Source of the DNA: Rudaeicoccus suwonensis
GTDB lineage: Bacteria > Actinomycetota > Actinomycetes > Actinomycetales > Dermatophilaceae
Direction: 5' to 3'
DNA length: 64,000 nt
Assembly (NCBI RefSeq): GCF_007829035.1
Contig: NZ_VIVQ01000002.1
Coordinates: 248,001 to 312,000, forward strand
The notes under the pieces are model-generated. The model was not told the origin of the DNA. It ran no database searches and saw only the letters and a program-made list of their open reading frames with translations. Position 1 is the stretch's first letter. Every line of letters begins with the position of its first letter. Below are positions 35,246 through 44,362 of the stretch, piece by piece. A program made the translations under genes and the position numbers.

Positions 35246-35857
35246 TCAGCTGATCCGCCGCAGTACCCTCAGCGACCCGCACCGGTCCATCTGCTCGAAA
35301 CCGTCGCTCAGCGCTGCCTGCACGACATGCCAGGGTGCCTGACCTCCGTCGGCCGGGTCCGGGAAGACATCGTGTACCAGCAGGAGACCACCGATACGCA
35401 CGTATGGCGCAAAGGCCCGGTAGTCGTGTTGCGCGGTCTGTTCGGTGTGATTGCCATCGAGGAACAACAGCTCGATCGGCGAATTCCACCAGCGCGCAAC
35501 GACTTCCGTAGTTGCAACGACGGCAGAGCAGACGTCCGCCAGTGAATCCAGCACCGGCCGGAAGTGCGGCAATGTGTCGAGCCGACCCGAGCGTTCGTCG
35601 ACGAGCGACGTGTCGTGCCACTCCCAGCCGGGCTGATTCTCCTCGGAGCCGTGGTGGTGGTCGACCGTGACCAGCGCCGCACCGACGATGCGCGCAGCAT
35701 CCCCGAGCAACAGCGTCGACTTGCCGCAGTAGGTGCCTATCTCCAACCACGTGCCGGCCGCCGCCCCCAGCGCAGCCTCGTGCAAGGCCCCGCCCTCGTC
35801 GACCGGCATGAAACCGGTGACGGATTCGACTGCAGCAGCTAGTGATTCAGAGATCAA
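35246..35857 (-). CDS. Class I SAM-dependent methyltransferase (Methyltransf_24-like)
   Basis: A 203-aa Rossmann methyltransferase. Motif I, TWLEIGTYCGKSTLLLG, is at about residues 36-52. The acidic ribose contact lies in LVTVDHHHGSEE, and LLFLDGNHTEQ near 129 has the metal- or substrate-binding D-G-x-H motif seen in O-methyltransferases and in sugar methyltransferases of this group. The start is a TTG overlapping the preceding stop by 4 bp (TTGA); Met17 is an alternative. It is the last gene of the GT4-MT-prenyltransferase-MT operon. Confidence 0.82.
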   Translation of the reverse strand: MISESLAAAVESVTGFMPVDEGGALHEAALGAAAGTWLEIGTYCGKSTLLLGDAARIVGAALVTVDHHHGSEENQPGWEWHDTSLVDERSGRLDTLPHFRPVLDSLADVCSAVVATTEVVARWWNSPIELLFLDGNHTEQTAQHDYRAFAPYVRIGGLLLVHDVFPDPADGGQAPWHVVQAALSDGFEQMDRCGSLRVLRRIS

Positions 35858-36927
35858 CTCGCCGCCCCGTCGTCAGCGACGGTCGACGAACCAAGCTCGC
35901 CACCGCACCAGCCCGCGTCGCGCCACAGCGCGGCGCCGCCGGTCGTCTGTGTGACTGCATCCGCCGCCAGCAGCACGGCGGCGGCCGTCCACGTGGTCTG
36001 CTCCGGCGGCCACAAAACCGAGTCGTCCAGGTTGCGGCCGGTCCAGAAACCACCGGTCTGTGGGTCTTGCAACCTCTGCAGATCCGACAGCACCGCGAGC
36101 GCGGCATCCTGATCACCCACCGCGTCGAGCGCTGCGACCAGCTCTGCGGATTCGGCCGAAGTGACCCACGGTGAGTCGTTCACGCAGCGCACGCCGTGAC
36201 CGGGCCGGACGAAGTCGTCCCACGACTCCGCCAGTCGGTCGGTCGCGGCAGCTCCGCGCACGGCTCCTGCAAGCACCGGGTAATACCAGTCCATCGAGAA
36301 CCGCGAACGGTCGGCGAACGCGGTCGGCCGCTCGCGCAGCGCCTCGGCGAGCCGGTTGCCGGCCCAGCGCCACCGCGGCCGATCATGGCCGAGGGTCGCC
36401 GCGACGAAACAGGCGCACTCGATCGACTGCAGAGCACTCGAACTGCCCGTCAGCAGAGCGAAATCGGCGATCCGGCCGTCCTGGTCGACGGCCCAGCCGA
36501 GCTCACCGCCAGGCAGTTGGGCGCGGATGACGTAGTTGATCGCCGCCTCGACAGTCGGCCACATCCGCGCGAGCGCGTCGACCCGCCCGGTGACCAGATG
36601 GAAGTGCCACACCCCGACGGCGATGTACGCGCACTGGTTGGTGTCGGAGTTGGCGTCCTCGATCTCGTTGCCGCGCAACACCATCGGCCAGGATCCGTCG
36701 CGGCGTTGCGTCGCCGCCGACCATTCGAAGGCTCGCCAGGCCGCGGCATGCTGACCAGCCGCAGTCAGCCCCATCGCCGCCTCGACGTGATCCCACGGGT
36801 CGATGTGGCTTCCGTCGAACCACGGGATCGCCCCGTCGACGCGTTGCTGTCGCAGAATGAAATCCGTTGCAGCGCGAGCACTTTCGGCGCTCATGATCCC
36901 TGGCACCCGCAAGACAGGCCCCGTCAT
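35854..36927 (-). CDS. Prenyltransferase/terpene-cyclase-like alpha-alpha toroid protein
   Basis: A 357-aa protein with repeating helical units of the prenyltransferase/squalene-cyclase fold (AWRAFEWSAATQRRDGSWP, then LQRLQDPQTGGFWTGRNL, QW-like repeats). The same fold also occurs in glycoside-processing toroids, and acidic residues such as WFDGSHIDPWDH near the N-terminus would suit that too. The ATG overlaps the preceding methyltransferase stop by 4 bp, and its own stop overlaps the next start. The operon context suggests work on a lipid-linked or glycosylated metabolite. The reaction is unknown. Confidence 0.7.
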   Translation of the reverse strand: MTGPVLRVPGIMSAESARAATDFILRQQRVDGAIPWFDGSHIDPWDHVEAAMGLTAAGQHAAAWRAFEWSAATQRRDGSWPMVLRGNEIEDANSDTNQCAYIAVGVWHFHLVTGRVDALARMWPTVEAAINYVIRAQLPGGELGWAVDQDGRIADFALLTGSSSALQSIECACFVAATLGHDRPRWRWAGNRLAEALRERPTAFADRSRFSMDWYYPVLAGAVRGAAATDRLAESWDDFVRPGHGVRCVNDSPWVTSAESAELVAALDAVGDQDAALAVLSDLQRLQDPQTGGFWTGRNLDDSVLWPPEQTTWTAAAVLLAADAVTQTTGGAALWRDAGWCGGELGSSTVADDGAAS

Positions 36928-37649
36928 ACGTTCGCCTCCGGCTTGCGCAGGTAGACCACGAAGCTCTTGCCGGCGACAGGGTTGAGCGCTGTCTCGGTGA
37001 AGCGGGTGGCGAAGGGCGCCTGCATCATGTCCCACACCAGCAGCCGGTGATATGCCCGCACAGCGGGATTGTCGTTGTTGTCAGTGCCGACAGCGCATTT
37101 CAGCCACCAGTATGGCGAGTGCAACGCGTGCGCATGATGCTGTTTGTACGGCTGCAGCCCCGCGCGCGAAAGCTTGGCGACGAGTTCGGAGGCGCGATAG
37201 ATCCGGATGTGCCCGCCCTCGACCTCGTGATAGGCGTCGGACAACTGCCAACAGATCCGCTCCGGCCAGCGGCGCGGCACCGAGACTGCCACCAGACCAC
37301 CCGGCTTGACGACACGAAAGATCTCGGCCATGACCGTGTCGTCCTCGTGGATGTGCTCGAGGATCTCCGAGGCGATGACCCGGTCGAACGTGGCGTCCTC
37401 GAACGGCATCGAGCGCGCATCACCGTGCAGCACCGACCCCGAGGCGCCGTCGGGCACTTCGCCTTCGAGCTCCATCGCGCCGAACATCCCCTTGATGTCG
37501 GCCAGATCGGATTCGTTCATGTCGAAGGCGGTCACGACGGCCCCGCGCCGCAGCGCCTCGAACGAGTGTCGCCCCTGGCCCGCCCCGACGTCGAGCAGGC
37601 TCATGCCCGGTTGCACCGGGAAGGCCCCGTCGAAATCCATCGTGATCAT
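36924..37649 (-). CDS. Class I SAM-dependent methyltransferase
   Basis: A 241-aa methyltransferase: motif I SLLDVGAGQGRHSFEAL near residues 17-33, an acidic residue in VVTAFDMNESDL, and the Methyltransf_11 motif FDRVIASEILEHIHEDD near 88. The post-motif region RRWPERICWQLSDAYHEVEGG is shared with actinobacterial enzymes found beside glycosyltransferases. It starts 38 bp after the GT4 stop. The target is probably a sugar or glycolipid made by the neighbouring enzymes, which is inference. Confidence 0.85.
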   Translation of the reverse strand: MITMDFDGAFPVQPGMSLLDVGAGQGRHSFEALRRGAVVTAFDMNESDLADIKGMFGAMELEGEVPDGASGSVLHGDARSMPFEDATFDRVIASEILEHIHEDDTVMAEIFRVVKPGGLVAVSVPRRWPERICWQLSDAYHEVEGGHIRIYRASELVAKLSRAGLQPYKQHHAHALHSPYWWLKCAVGTDNNDNPAVRAYHRLLVWDMMQAPFATRFTETALNPVAGKSFVVYLRKPEANV

Positions 37650-37687
37650 GCGGCGTACTCCTTGCTGTCATTCCGCGCCCTGATGGG

Positions 37688-38926
37688 CTAGTTGCGACTC
37701 AGCGCACCGGCAGCGCGGTCAGCGATGACGTCTGCGTAGATCTGCGCCGTGGCCTGCGCAACGGCCGTCCAACTGTATGTCGTCGCAGCCCGCTGCCGAC
37801 CGGCTGCGCCCATCCGCGCACATTCCTGGTCGGACGCCAGCACCTCGGTGAGCGCATCCGCCAAGGCAGTCGCATCGCCGGGGGCCACCAGCCGTCCGAC
37901 GCCTCCGGCGAGCAGATCGGGTAGCGCACCCACACGGGTCGCGACGACCGGAGTGGCGCATGCCATCGCCTCGACCGCCGGGATCGAGAAGCCTTCGTAC
38001 AACGACGGGATCACCTGCACCTGCGCCGACCCGATCAACGCCGCGAGATCCTCGTCGCTCAGCCCGGAGCGGAACGAAACCCGGTCCAGGATTCCGGCCT
38101 CCGCCAGCCGTTTGTCGGTCTTTTCCGACGGACTGCCGACGACGACGAGTTCGGACCACGCGCAGCGGTCCAGTCGTGCGAGCGCGTCGATGAGCACCGA
38201 CATACCTTTCAGGGGGACATCGGCACTGGTGATCGTCACCAGCCGGCCTGGCACGCGCGCCACCGTCGGCGGGCAGAACCGCTGCACGTCGACACCGACC
38301 GGCACGACGCGCACGCGCTGCCGCGGCACCCGGAAGTCCGCGGCAATGTCATGAGCGGACACCTCGGACACCGTCAGCACGTGCCTGCTGCTCCGGGCGA
38401 CCCGCGCCTGCATCCGCACGAAGTCGTACCAGCGTCGCTTGGTCAGCCGGCCCCAGCCGGTGGCGGCCTCGAGCTCCAGTCGGCGGTCCTTGCTGATCGG
38501 GTGGTGGATCGTCGTGAGCAGCGGCATGCCGGCGCGTTCCAGCGCCAGGATGCCGGGAGCGAGCGTCTGGTTGTCGTGCAGGATGTCGAAGTCAGCGATC
38601 CGATCGCGCAGCAACCGGTGCAAGCGCATGCCGAACGTGCGCGGCTCGGGATATCCTGCGGTGCACATCGTTGCGAATTCCAAAACATCGACAGCAGAAC
38701 GGAATTCGCGCAACCCCGGGCGACGGAAGGGGTCGGGTTCGCGATAGAGGTCGAGGCTCTCGACCTTCGTCATACGAACGCCGGGGTCGAGCACGGGGTA
38801 CGGCGGCCCGCTGAAGACCTCTACCTGGTGACCGATCGCGACCAGCTCGCGCGACAGGTTGCGGACGTAGACGCCCTGTCCACCCGAATGCGGTTTCGAG
38901 CGGTATGACGCCAGCGCAACCCTCAT
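37688..38926 (-). CDS. Family 4 glycosyltransferase
   Basis: A 412-aa GT-B enzyme. The N-terminal acceptor loop PHSGGQGVYVRNLSREL is at about residues 12-28. The C-terminal donor-binding signature is PSLYEGFSIPAVEAMACATP (E-x7-E with EGFS), near residues 303-322. GT4 enzymes transfer a retaining sugar from a nucleotide donor. The ATG overlaps the EthA-like monooxygenase stop by 4 bp. Downstream come a methyltransferase, a prenyltransferase-fold protein and a second methyltransferase, all on the same strand, implying a shared glycosylated product. Confidence 0.9.
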   Translation of the reverse strand: MRVALASYRSKPHSGGQGVYVRNLSRELVAIGHQVEVFSGPPYPVLDPGVRMTKVESLDLYREPDPFRRPGLREFRSAVDVLEFATMCTAGYPEPRTFGMRLHRLLRDRIADFDILHDNQTLAPGILALERAGMPLLTTIHHPISKDRRLELEAATGWGRLTKRRWYDFVRMQARVARSSRHVLTVSEVSAHDIAADFRVPRQRVRVVPVGVDVQRFCPPTVARVPGRLVTITSADVPLKGMSVLIDALARLDRCAWSELVVVGSPSEKTDKRLAEAGILDRVSFRSGLSDEDLAALIGSAQVQVIPSLYEGFSIPAVEAMACATPVVATRVGALPDLLAGGVGRLVAPGDATALADALTEVLASDQECARMGAAGRQRAATTYSWTAVAQATAQIYADVIADRAAGALSRN

Positions 38927-40431
38927 CGACGGCTCAGCTGATCCTCGGCCGCAGCACGCACCTCACTTGCTCGCACAAAGGTCATGTCGTCGGTCACGTC
39001 GGCCCGCTTGGTGTCACGCCGATCGAGGACGTAGTTCTGCCGCAGGAACCAAGGCCGGCGGTCGCCCTGCTTGGGCAGCACCGAGACCGATCGCTGGATG
39101 TAACCGGACTTGAGGTCGAGCGCCGGGCTGCCCTTCATCGACGTCGACACGGTCGGGTACCCGTACGCGTAGCCCTGCTGCGTCAGGTGATTGACGAACA
39201 TGCAGAAATAACGCGACGACAGGTCGGAGCGCAGTGTCCACGAGGCATTGGTGTAGCCGATGCAGACCGCTGCATTGGGCAGCCCCTCGAGCATCATGCC
39301 GCGGTAGATGAACCGCTCGCCCAGATCGACCGGCTCGCCGTTCATGCTGATCTGCGCACCCCCGGCCATCTGCACCTGCAGCCCGGTCGCGGTCACGATC
39401 ACGTCGGCCTCCAGCAGCGTGCCTGACGACACCCGCACACCGTCCGGTTCCACGCCGGTGATGGTGTCGGTGACGATGTCGACATCGCCCGAGCGCAGCG
39501 CCTTGAACAGATCACCGTCGGGCACCACACACAGTCGCTGATCCCACGGCCCATAGCGCGGCGTGAAGTGCTCCATACCGATGTCGGTGCCCTTCAACTG
39601 CATCCGCACACCCTTGGTGAGCACCGACGCAGCAGCCTTGGGCATCCGCTGCGCGAATTGATACATGCCGAGCGAGGTGATGACATTCTTCCAGCGGATC
39701 ACCTCGTAGGCGCGCTGCTCACCCAGCTTTGAGCGCAGGGTGTGCGCGAGGGAGTCCTTCGCCGGGAGGGACACGACATACGTGGGCGAACGCTGCAGCA
39801 TCGTGACGTGCGCACCCTCGCGTGCCAGCGCAGGCACCAGTGTCATCGCGGTGGCGCCGGACCCGATGACGACGACGCGCTTGCCCTCGGCGTCGAAGTT
39901 CTCCGGCCAGAACTGCGGGTGGATCACCTGGCCGGTGAAGCTGTCAAGGCCGGGGAAGTCGGGGGTGAACCCCTTCTCGTAGTTGTAGTAGCCCGAGCAC
40001 AGGTAGATGAAGTCCGACGTGACTTCAGCGGGACCGTCGGGCGTGGTGAGCGTCAGCGTCCACTGCGTGTCGGCCTCGGACCAGTCGGCGGCGGTCACCC
40101 GGGTGCGATAGGCGATGCGCTCGTCGATCCGGTACTTCGCGGCGGTGTCCTTGAGGTATTGCAGTATGTCGGCGCCGTCGGCGATCGACTTCTCACCAGT
40201 CCAGGGCTCGAAGGGAAAACCGAGGGTGTACATGTCCGAATCGGAGCGGATCCCGGGATAACGGAACAGATCCCAGGTGCCGCCGAGGCTTTCGCGGCCT
40301 TCGAGGATGACGTAGTCCTTGTCCGGGCTCATCGTCTGCAACCGGTACCCGGCGTTGATGCCGGACAGCCCGGCTCCGACGACGATGACGTCGTAATGGT
40401 CCTTGAGGGCGGTGACGCCGCGAGTGCTCAC
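38923..40431 (-). CDS. EthA-like FAD monooxygenase (Baeyer-Villiger type)
   Basis: A 502-aa flavoprotein monooxygenase. The FAD site VIVVGAGLSGINAG is at about residues 14-27. The Baeyer-Villiger fingerprint FTGQVIHPQFWPENFD is near 153-168 and the NADPH site VVVIGSGATAMTLVPAL follows. Long stretches such as GGTWDLFRYPGIRSDSDMYT and the GTNASWTLRSDL-like region closely follow mycobacterial EthA, which oxidises ketones and activates ethionamide. The GTG at 40431 is chosen as it sits just before the FAD site. It heads the glycosyltransferase operon. Confidence 0.93.
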   Translation of the reverse strand: MSTRGVTALKDHYDVIVVGAGLSGINAGYRLQTMSPDKDYVILEGRESLGGTWDLFRYPGIRSDSDMYTLGFPFEPWTGEKSIADGADILQYLKDTAAKYRIDERIAYRTRVTAADWSEADTQWTLTLTTPDGPAEVTSDFIYLCSGYYNYEKGFTPDFPGLDSFTGQVIHPQFWPENFDAEGKRVVVIGSGATAMTLVPALAREGAHVTMLQRSPTYVVSLPAKDSLAHTLRSKLGEQRAYEVIRWKNVITSLGMYQFAQRMPKAAASVLTKGVRMQLKGTDIGMEHFTPRYGPWDQRLCVVPDGDLFKALRSGDVDIVTDTITGVEPDGVRVSSGTLLEADVIVTATGLQVQMAGGAQISMNGEPVDLGERFIYRGMMLEGLPNAAVCIGYTNASWTLRSDLSSRYFCMFVNHLTQQGYAYGYPTVSTSMKGSPALDLKSGYIQRSVSVLPKQGDRRPWFLRQNYVLDRRDTKRADVTDDMTFVRASEVRAAAEDQLSRR

Positions 40432-40592
40432 GTCCGATGACCTTCCTGCCGATTCGGGGTCCCGCGACCGAGAGCAGCGGCGGGCGCTGCCTAAGTTACT
40501 CGCCAGTTCGGTCTTTAGGGGGCCTCTGTCCAAGATCAGTCTGACCGCTCCGCGGCCATCGCACCGACCCGGGCTCGCTACGATCCACGGTC

Positions 40593-41855
40593 GTGGCGCA
40601 GGGCGAGATCGACGGCAGCGGGAGCTTCGCGCCCAGCGAGGAGTTCTCGGACGTTCTGTATGACGTGGCTGTCGTCGGCGCCGGTCCCGCGGGTTCGTCC
40701 GCCGCGCGGGTGGCCGCCGAGGCCGGAGCACGGGTGCTGCTGCTCGACCGGGCGCACTTCCCGCGCTACAAGACGTGCGGTGGCGGGCTCATCGGACCGA
40801 CGCTGGGCGCCCTGCCGCCGGGCTTCGAGGTGCCGGTCGAGCAGGAGGTCCGCCGTGCGTCGTTCACGTTGCGCGGCGGGTCGTATGCCGAGCGCGATGC
40901 CGGCGAGCGGATCCTGTCGCTGGTCAATCGCGCGGATTTCGACGCGGCGCTGCTCGACGCCGCGAAGCACGCCGGGGCGGAGGTCCGCACCGGCGTCACG
41001 GTGCAGTCGGTCGACGAGCGCTGCGACGAGGTGCTGCTGCTGACCTCGGCGGGGCGGGTGCGCGCGCGGGCGGTGGTCGGTGCCGACGGGTCGGCCAGCC
41101 GGATCGGCCGCCATGTCGGCGTGCAACTGGCTCAGACCGACCTCGGGCTGGAGGTCGAACTCGCCCTCGACGAGCCGTCGCGGCGCGTCTGGGAAGGCCG
41201 GGTGCACCTCGACTGGGGTCCGACGCCGGGCTCCTATGCCTGGGTCTTCCCCAAGCAGGAGGTGCTCACGGTCGGGGTGATCCAGGCCAAGGGGGCACCG
41301 AACGAGACCAAGACCTATCTGACTGATTTCGTTGCGCAACAAGGACTTTCGCACTTGGTCGAGGTCCGGTCCTCCGGCCATCTGACGCGCTGCCGCCGAC
41401 CGGACTCGCCGCTCGGAGCGGGCCGGGTGCTGGTCGCGGGTGACGCGGCCGGCCTGCTGGAACCATGGACCCGCGAGGGCATCTCGTATGCCGTGCGATC
41501 CGGGGCGCTCGCCGGTGCGGCAGCGGCGTCGTGCGGGACCGGATCGGGCTCGCCGCAGGAGGCGCTCGCGTCATACGTGCGCGGGGTGGAGACGGAACTA
41601 GGCGCGGAGATGCACGTGGGCGCCCTCGCGCTGCGGGTGTTCGAAAAGCACCCCCGTCTGCTGCACCTGCTGCTCACACGCACGCGCCTCGGTTGGCGGG
41701 CGTTCACCAGCATCACCAGTGGTGACGCCACGCTTGCCTCCATCGCCGGTCGTGGTCTGGCCGCGGCGATCCTGCGCCGGATGGCGCGCTGGCGACCGCG
41801 CCGCCCCGGAGAGCGGCGCGGTCGGCAGCTCAATGCCGGGTGGCCACCTCGATGA
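40593..41855 (+). CDS. Geranylgeranyl reductase family FAD oxidoreductase
   Basis: A 420-aa PHBH-fold flavoprotein. The FAD motif DVAVVGAGPAGSSAARVA is near residues 24-41, HFPRYKTCGGGLIGP at about 55-69 is diagnostic for geranylgeranyl-reductase-like proteins, and the second FAD motif, RVLVAGDAAGLLEPWTREGI, is near 278. These enzymes saturate isoprenoid chains such as menaquinone side chains or archaeal-type lipids. The GTG start is divergent from the EthA-like gene across 161 bp. The 3' end overlaps the convergent DUF4190 gene by 26 bp. Confidence 0.88.
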   Translation: MAQGEIDGSGSFAPSEEFSDVLYDVAVVGAGPAGSSAARVAAEAGARVLLLDRAHFPRYKTCGGGLIGPTLGALPPGFEVPVEQEVRRASFTLRGGSYAERDAGERILSLVNRADFDAALLDAAKHAGAEVRTGVTVQSVDERCDEVLLLTSAGRVRARAVVGADGSASRIGRHVGVQLAQTDLGLEVELALDEPSRRVWEGRVHLDWGPTPGSYAWVFPKQEVLTVGVIQAKGAPNETKTYLTDFVAQQGLSHLVEVRSSGHLTRCRRPDSPLGAGRVLVAGDAAGLLEPWTREGISYAVRSGALAGAAAASCGTGSGSPQEALASYVRGVETELGAEMHVGALALRVFEKHPRLLHLLLTRTRLGWRAFTSITSGDATLASIAGRGLAAAILRRMARWRPRRPGERRGRQLNAGWPPR

Positions 41856-42591
41856 CGATCACCACGATCGAGAACACGACGGCGAGCGCGCCGACGATGA
41901 TTCCGGCGATCGCCAAACCTCGCCCCTGACCGGTCTGCTTCGACTTCGAGAGCCCGGCAAAGCCGAGACCGATGCCGACCAGCGCGCCGATACCACAGCA
42001 GAAGAATCCGGCGATGCTGCAGATCAGCGACGCGATGGCGAGGCCGTTCGTCTGTTTGGGCTGCGCATAACCGCCGAACGGCGGTCCGGGCTGGTAGCCG
42101 CCCTGCGGAACGCCGTAGTAGCCGGGCTGATTCGGCGGGCCGGGCTGACCGCCCGGGTTGGGACCGTAGGGGTTCTGCTGCTCGCCGTACTGCCCGCCCT
42201 GCTGTCCGTAGCCACCTTGCTGTCCATAGGGCCCCGACTGCTGTCCGTAGCCGGCCTGTTGCCCGTAGGGACCGGCCTGTTGGCCGTACTGGCCACCCTG
42301 TGAGTACGGGTCCGATTGCTGGCCATACGGATTGGGCTGTTTGTCCAGGTTGATCGCCGGGTTTGCGGTCGTCGGCTGGTCGGCAACTCCGACCTGCTCG
42401 CCGTACCGCGGTTGCCGGCTGTTGTCGAACTCGTCGCCCAGGCGGCCGAGGGGCAGGTCCTGGCCACCGGCGGGTGGCTGATTGCCGTAGGGACTCGCGC
42501 CATACTGCGGCTGACTGTTCGGGGTCGCATAGGGGTCGGCCGGCTGTTCTCCCGGACCGGTGCCCCACTGCGGATCTTGAGGACTCGACAT
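41830..42591 (-). CDS. DUF4190 membrane protein with Tyr/Gly/Gln-rich N-terminal half
   Basis: A 253-aa protein. Residues 1-165 are low complexity and presumably cytosolic, with many PYGQQ/GYGQQ repeats. The C-terminal DUF4190 part has two membrane helices: ASLICSIAGFFCCGIGALVG near 180 and IAGIIVGALAVVFSIVVIVI near 226. The domain is common in actinobacteria with no established role. Its YGQ-rich tail resembles phase-separating or prion-like sequence. The 3' end overlaps the convergent reductase gene by 26 bp. Confidence 0.82.
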   Translation of the reverse strand: MSSPQDPQWGTGPGEQPADPYATPNSQPQYGASPYGNQPPAGGQDLPLGRLGDEFDNSRQPRYGEQVGVADQPTTANPAINLDKQPNPYGQQSDPYSQGGQYGQQAGPYGQQAGYGQQSGPYGQQGGYGQQGGQYGEQQNPYGPNPGGQPGPPNQPGYYGVPQGGYQPGPPFGGYAQPKQTNGLAIASLICSIAGFFCCGIGALVGIGLGFAGLSKSKQTGQGRGLAIAGIIVGALAVVFSIVVIVIEVATRH

Positions 42592-42713
42592 GGCGCACAT
42601 GCTACGGGCAGCGGCTCAAAGTCGATGCTTGAGATTTCGCCGGTGCCGACGGCTGTGCGCGGATATCGTGGGAGCAGGCCCTCCCCCACATTCGCCGGAA
42701 GACGAGGAATGCC

Positions 42714-43709
42714 ATGAAAAAGCTCATCAACGACCCATCAGATGTGGTCACCGAAGCACTGACAGGTATGGCGCTGGCCGAACCCGGGTTGCGCGTCGAT
42801 GCGGATCAGCGGGTGGTCTACCGGGCCGAGCCGAAGGACGCCGGAAAGGTCGCCTTGGTGTCCGGTGGGGGCAGTGGCCATGAGCCGATGCACGGCGGTT
42901 TCGTCGGTTTCGGGATGCTCGACGCCGCCTGCGCCGGTGAGGTCTTCACCTCGCCGGTCCCCGACCAGATCCTCGCCGCAACACGCGAGGTCGACCGTGG
43001 TGCGGGCGTGCTGCACATCGTGAAGAACTACACCGGCGACGTCATGAACTTCGAGATGGCCGCCGAACTCGCGGCAGCCGATGACGTGCAGGTGCAGACC
43101 GTCGTCACCGCCGACGACGTGGCCGTCGAGGACAGCACCTGGACAGCAGGGCGGCGCGGCGTGGGCGTGACCGTGCTGGTCGAGAAGATCGCCGGCGCAG
43201 CCGCGGAAGCCGGGCTGAGCCTGGACGAGGTCGCTGCTCTGGCGCGCCGGGTCAGCGAGGGTGGCCGGTCGATGGGCATGGCGTTGACCTCGTGCACCGT
43301 GCCGGCTGCAGGCAAACCCACCTTCGACCTGCCCGATGACGAGATGGAGATCGGCATCGGGATCCACGGCGAACCCGGTCGCCACCGCGTGCCGCTCGCC
43401 CCCGCGTCGCAGATCGCACCCATGTTGCTCGACCCGATCCTGGGCGACCTGGATTTCACCGGCGGTGAGGTGATCTGCTTTGTCAACGGCATGGGTGCCA
43501 CCCCCGAACTCGAGCTGTACCTCATGTATGGCGAGATCGCGAAACTGTTGCAGGAAAAGGGGATCCGAGTGGCCCGCAGCCTCGTTGGGTCCTACATGAC
43601 CTCACTCGACATGGCCGGCTGCTCGGTGACCCTGCTCCGCGCCGACGACGAACTGTTGCGCTGGTGGGACTCCCCGGTGCAGACCCCTGGGCTGCGGTGG
43701 GGTCGCTGA
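42714..43709 (+). CDS. dhaK: Dihydroxyacetone kinase subunit DhaK
   Basis: A 331-aa dihydroxyacetone-binding subunit. The N-terminal [15 protein letters not shown] near residues 50-64 and [19 protein letters not shown] are canonical. The His that binds the substrate covalently lies in [13 protein letters not shown] near 217. It works with DhaL, which carries ADP/ATP, and with DhaM, which re-phosphorylates it. The stop and the dhaL start share a base (TGATG), so translation is coupled. GAGGAA precedes the ATG. Confidence 0.96.
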   Translation: MKKLINDPSDVVTEALTGMALAEPGLRVDADQRVVYRAEPKDAGKVALVSGGGSGHEPMHGGFVGFGMLDAACAGEVFTSPVPDQILAATREVDRGAGVLHIVKNYTGDVMNFEMAAELAAADDVQVQTVVTADDVAVEDSTWTAGRRGVGVTVLVEKIAGAAAEAGLSLDEVAALARRVSEGGRSMGMALTSCTVPAAGKPTFDLPDDEMEIGIGIHGEPGRHRVPLAPASQIAPMLLDPILGDLDFTGGEVICFVNGMGATPELELYLMYGEIAKLLQEKGIRVARSLVGSYMTSLDMAGCSVTLLRADDELLRWWDSPVQTPGLRWGR

Positions 43710-44362
43710 TGCCGGCAACCGAATGGACCGTTCCCCTGCTGGTCGACTGGATCCGCACGTATGCCGATGACGTCGCCGCCGCGGCCGACGACCTGACCGC
43801 GCTCGACTCCGCCATCGGCGATGCCGACCACGGCTCCAACATGAAACGTGGCTTCGCCGCAGCCGTCACCGCGCTCGATGAGAAGCCCCCCGCCACCTGC
43901 GCGGACGTGCTCAAGACGACCGGCATGTCACTGGTGTCGCACGTCGGTGGTGCAAGCGGCCCGCTCTACGGCACCTTCTTCCTGCGGCTCGGAGCCGCGG
44001 CGGGCACCGAAACCACCGTCGACGCAACGACATTCGGTGCGGGTCTGCACGCCGCCCTCGACGGAGTGCGCGCCCGCGGCAAGGCCGAGGTCGGTGACAA
44101 GACGCTCATCGACGCTCTGACCCCCGCCGTCGAGGCGTATGACGCAGCACTGGCCAAGGCCGCGGATCCATCCGACGACGCGCTGGTCGATGCGATTGCC
44201 GAAGCCACGAAAGCCGCTGCGATTGGGCGGGATTCGACGACTCCGTTGCAGGCTCGACGCGGTCGGGCCAGCTATCTCGGCGAGCGCAGCGTCGGTCACC
44301 AGGATCCGGGCGCGACGTCGATGGCGTTGCTGTTCGCGGCGGCCGAGCAGGTGACGCGATGA
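43709..44362 (+). CDS. dhaL: Dihydroxyacetone kinase subunit DhaL
   Basis: A 217-aa nucleotide-binding subunit of the PEP-dependent dihydroxyacetone kinase. The Mg-ADP site is visible as LDSAIGDADHGSNMKRGF near residues 31-48 and the C-terminal ARRGRASYLGERSVGHQDPG near 182. ATG 43709 is chosen because it overlaps the dhaK stop and gives the normal length; the upstream in-frame extension reads through dhaK. The 3' end overlaps dhaM by 4 bp (ATGA). Confidence 0.95.
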   Translation: MPATEWTVPLLVDWIRTYADDVAAAADDLTALDSAIGDADHGSNMKRGFAAAVTALDEKPPATCADVLKTTGMSLVSHVGGASGPLYGTFFLRLGAAAGTETTVDATTFGAGLHAALDGVRARGKAEVGDKTLIDALTPAVEAYDAALAKAADPSDDALVDAIAEATKAAAIGRDSTTPLQARRGRASYLGERSVGHQDPGATSMALLFAAAEQVTR

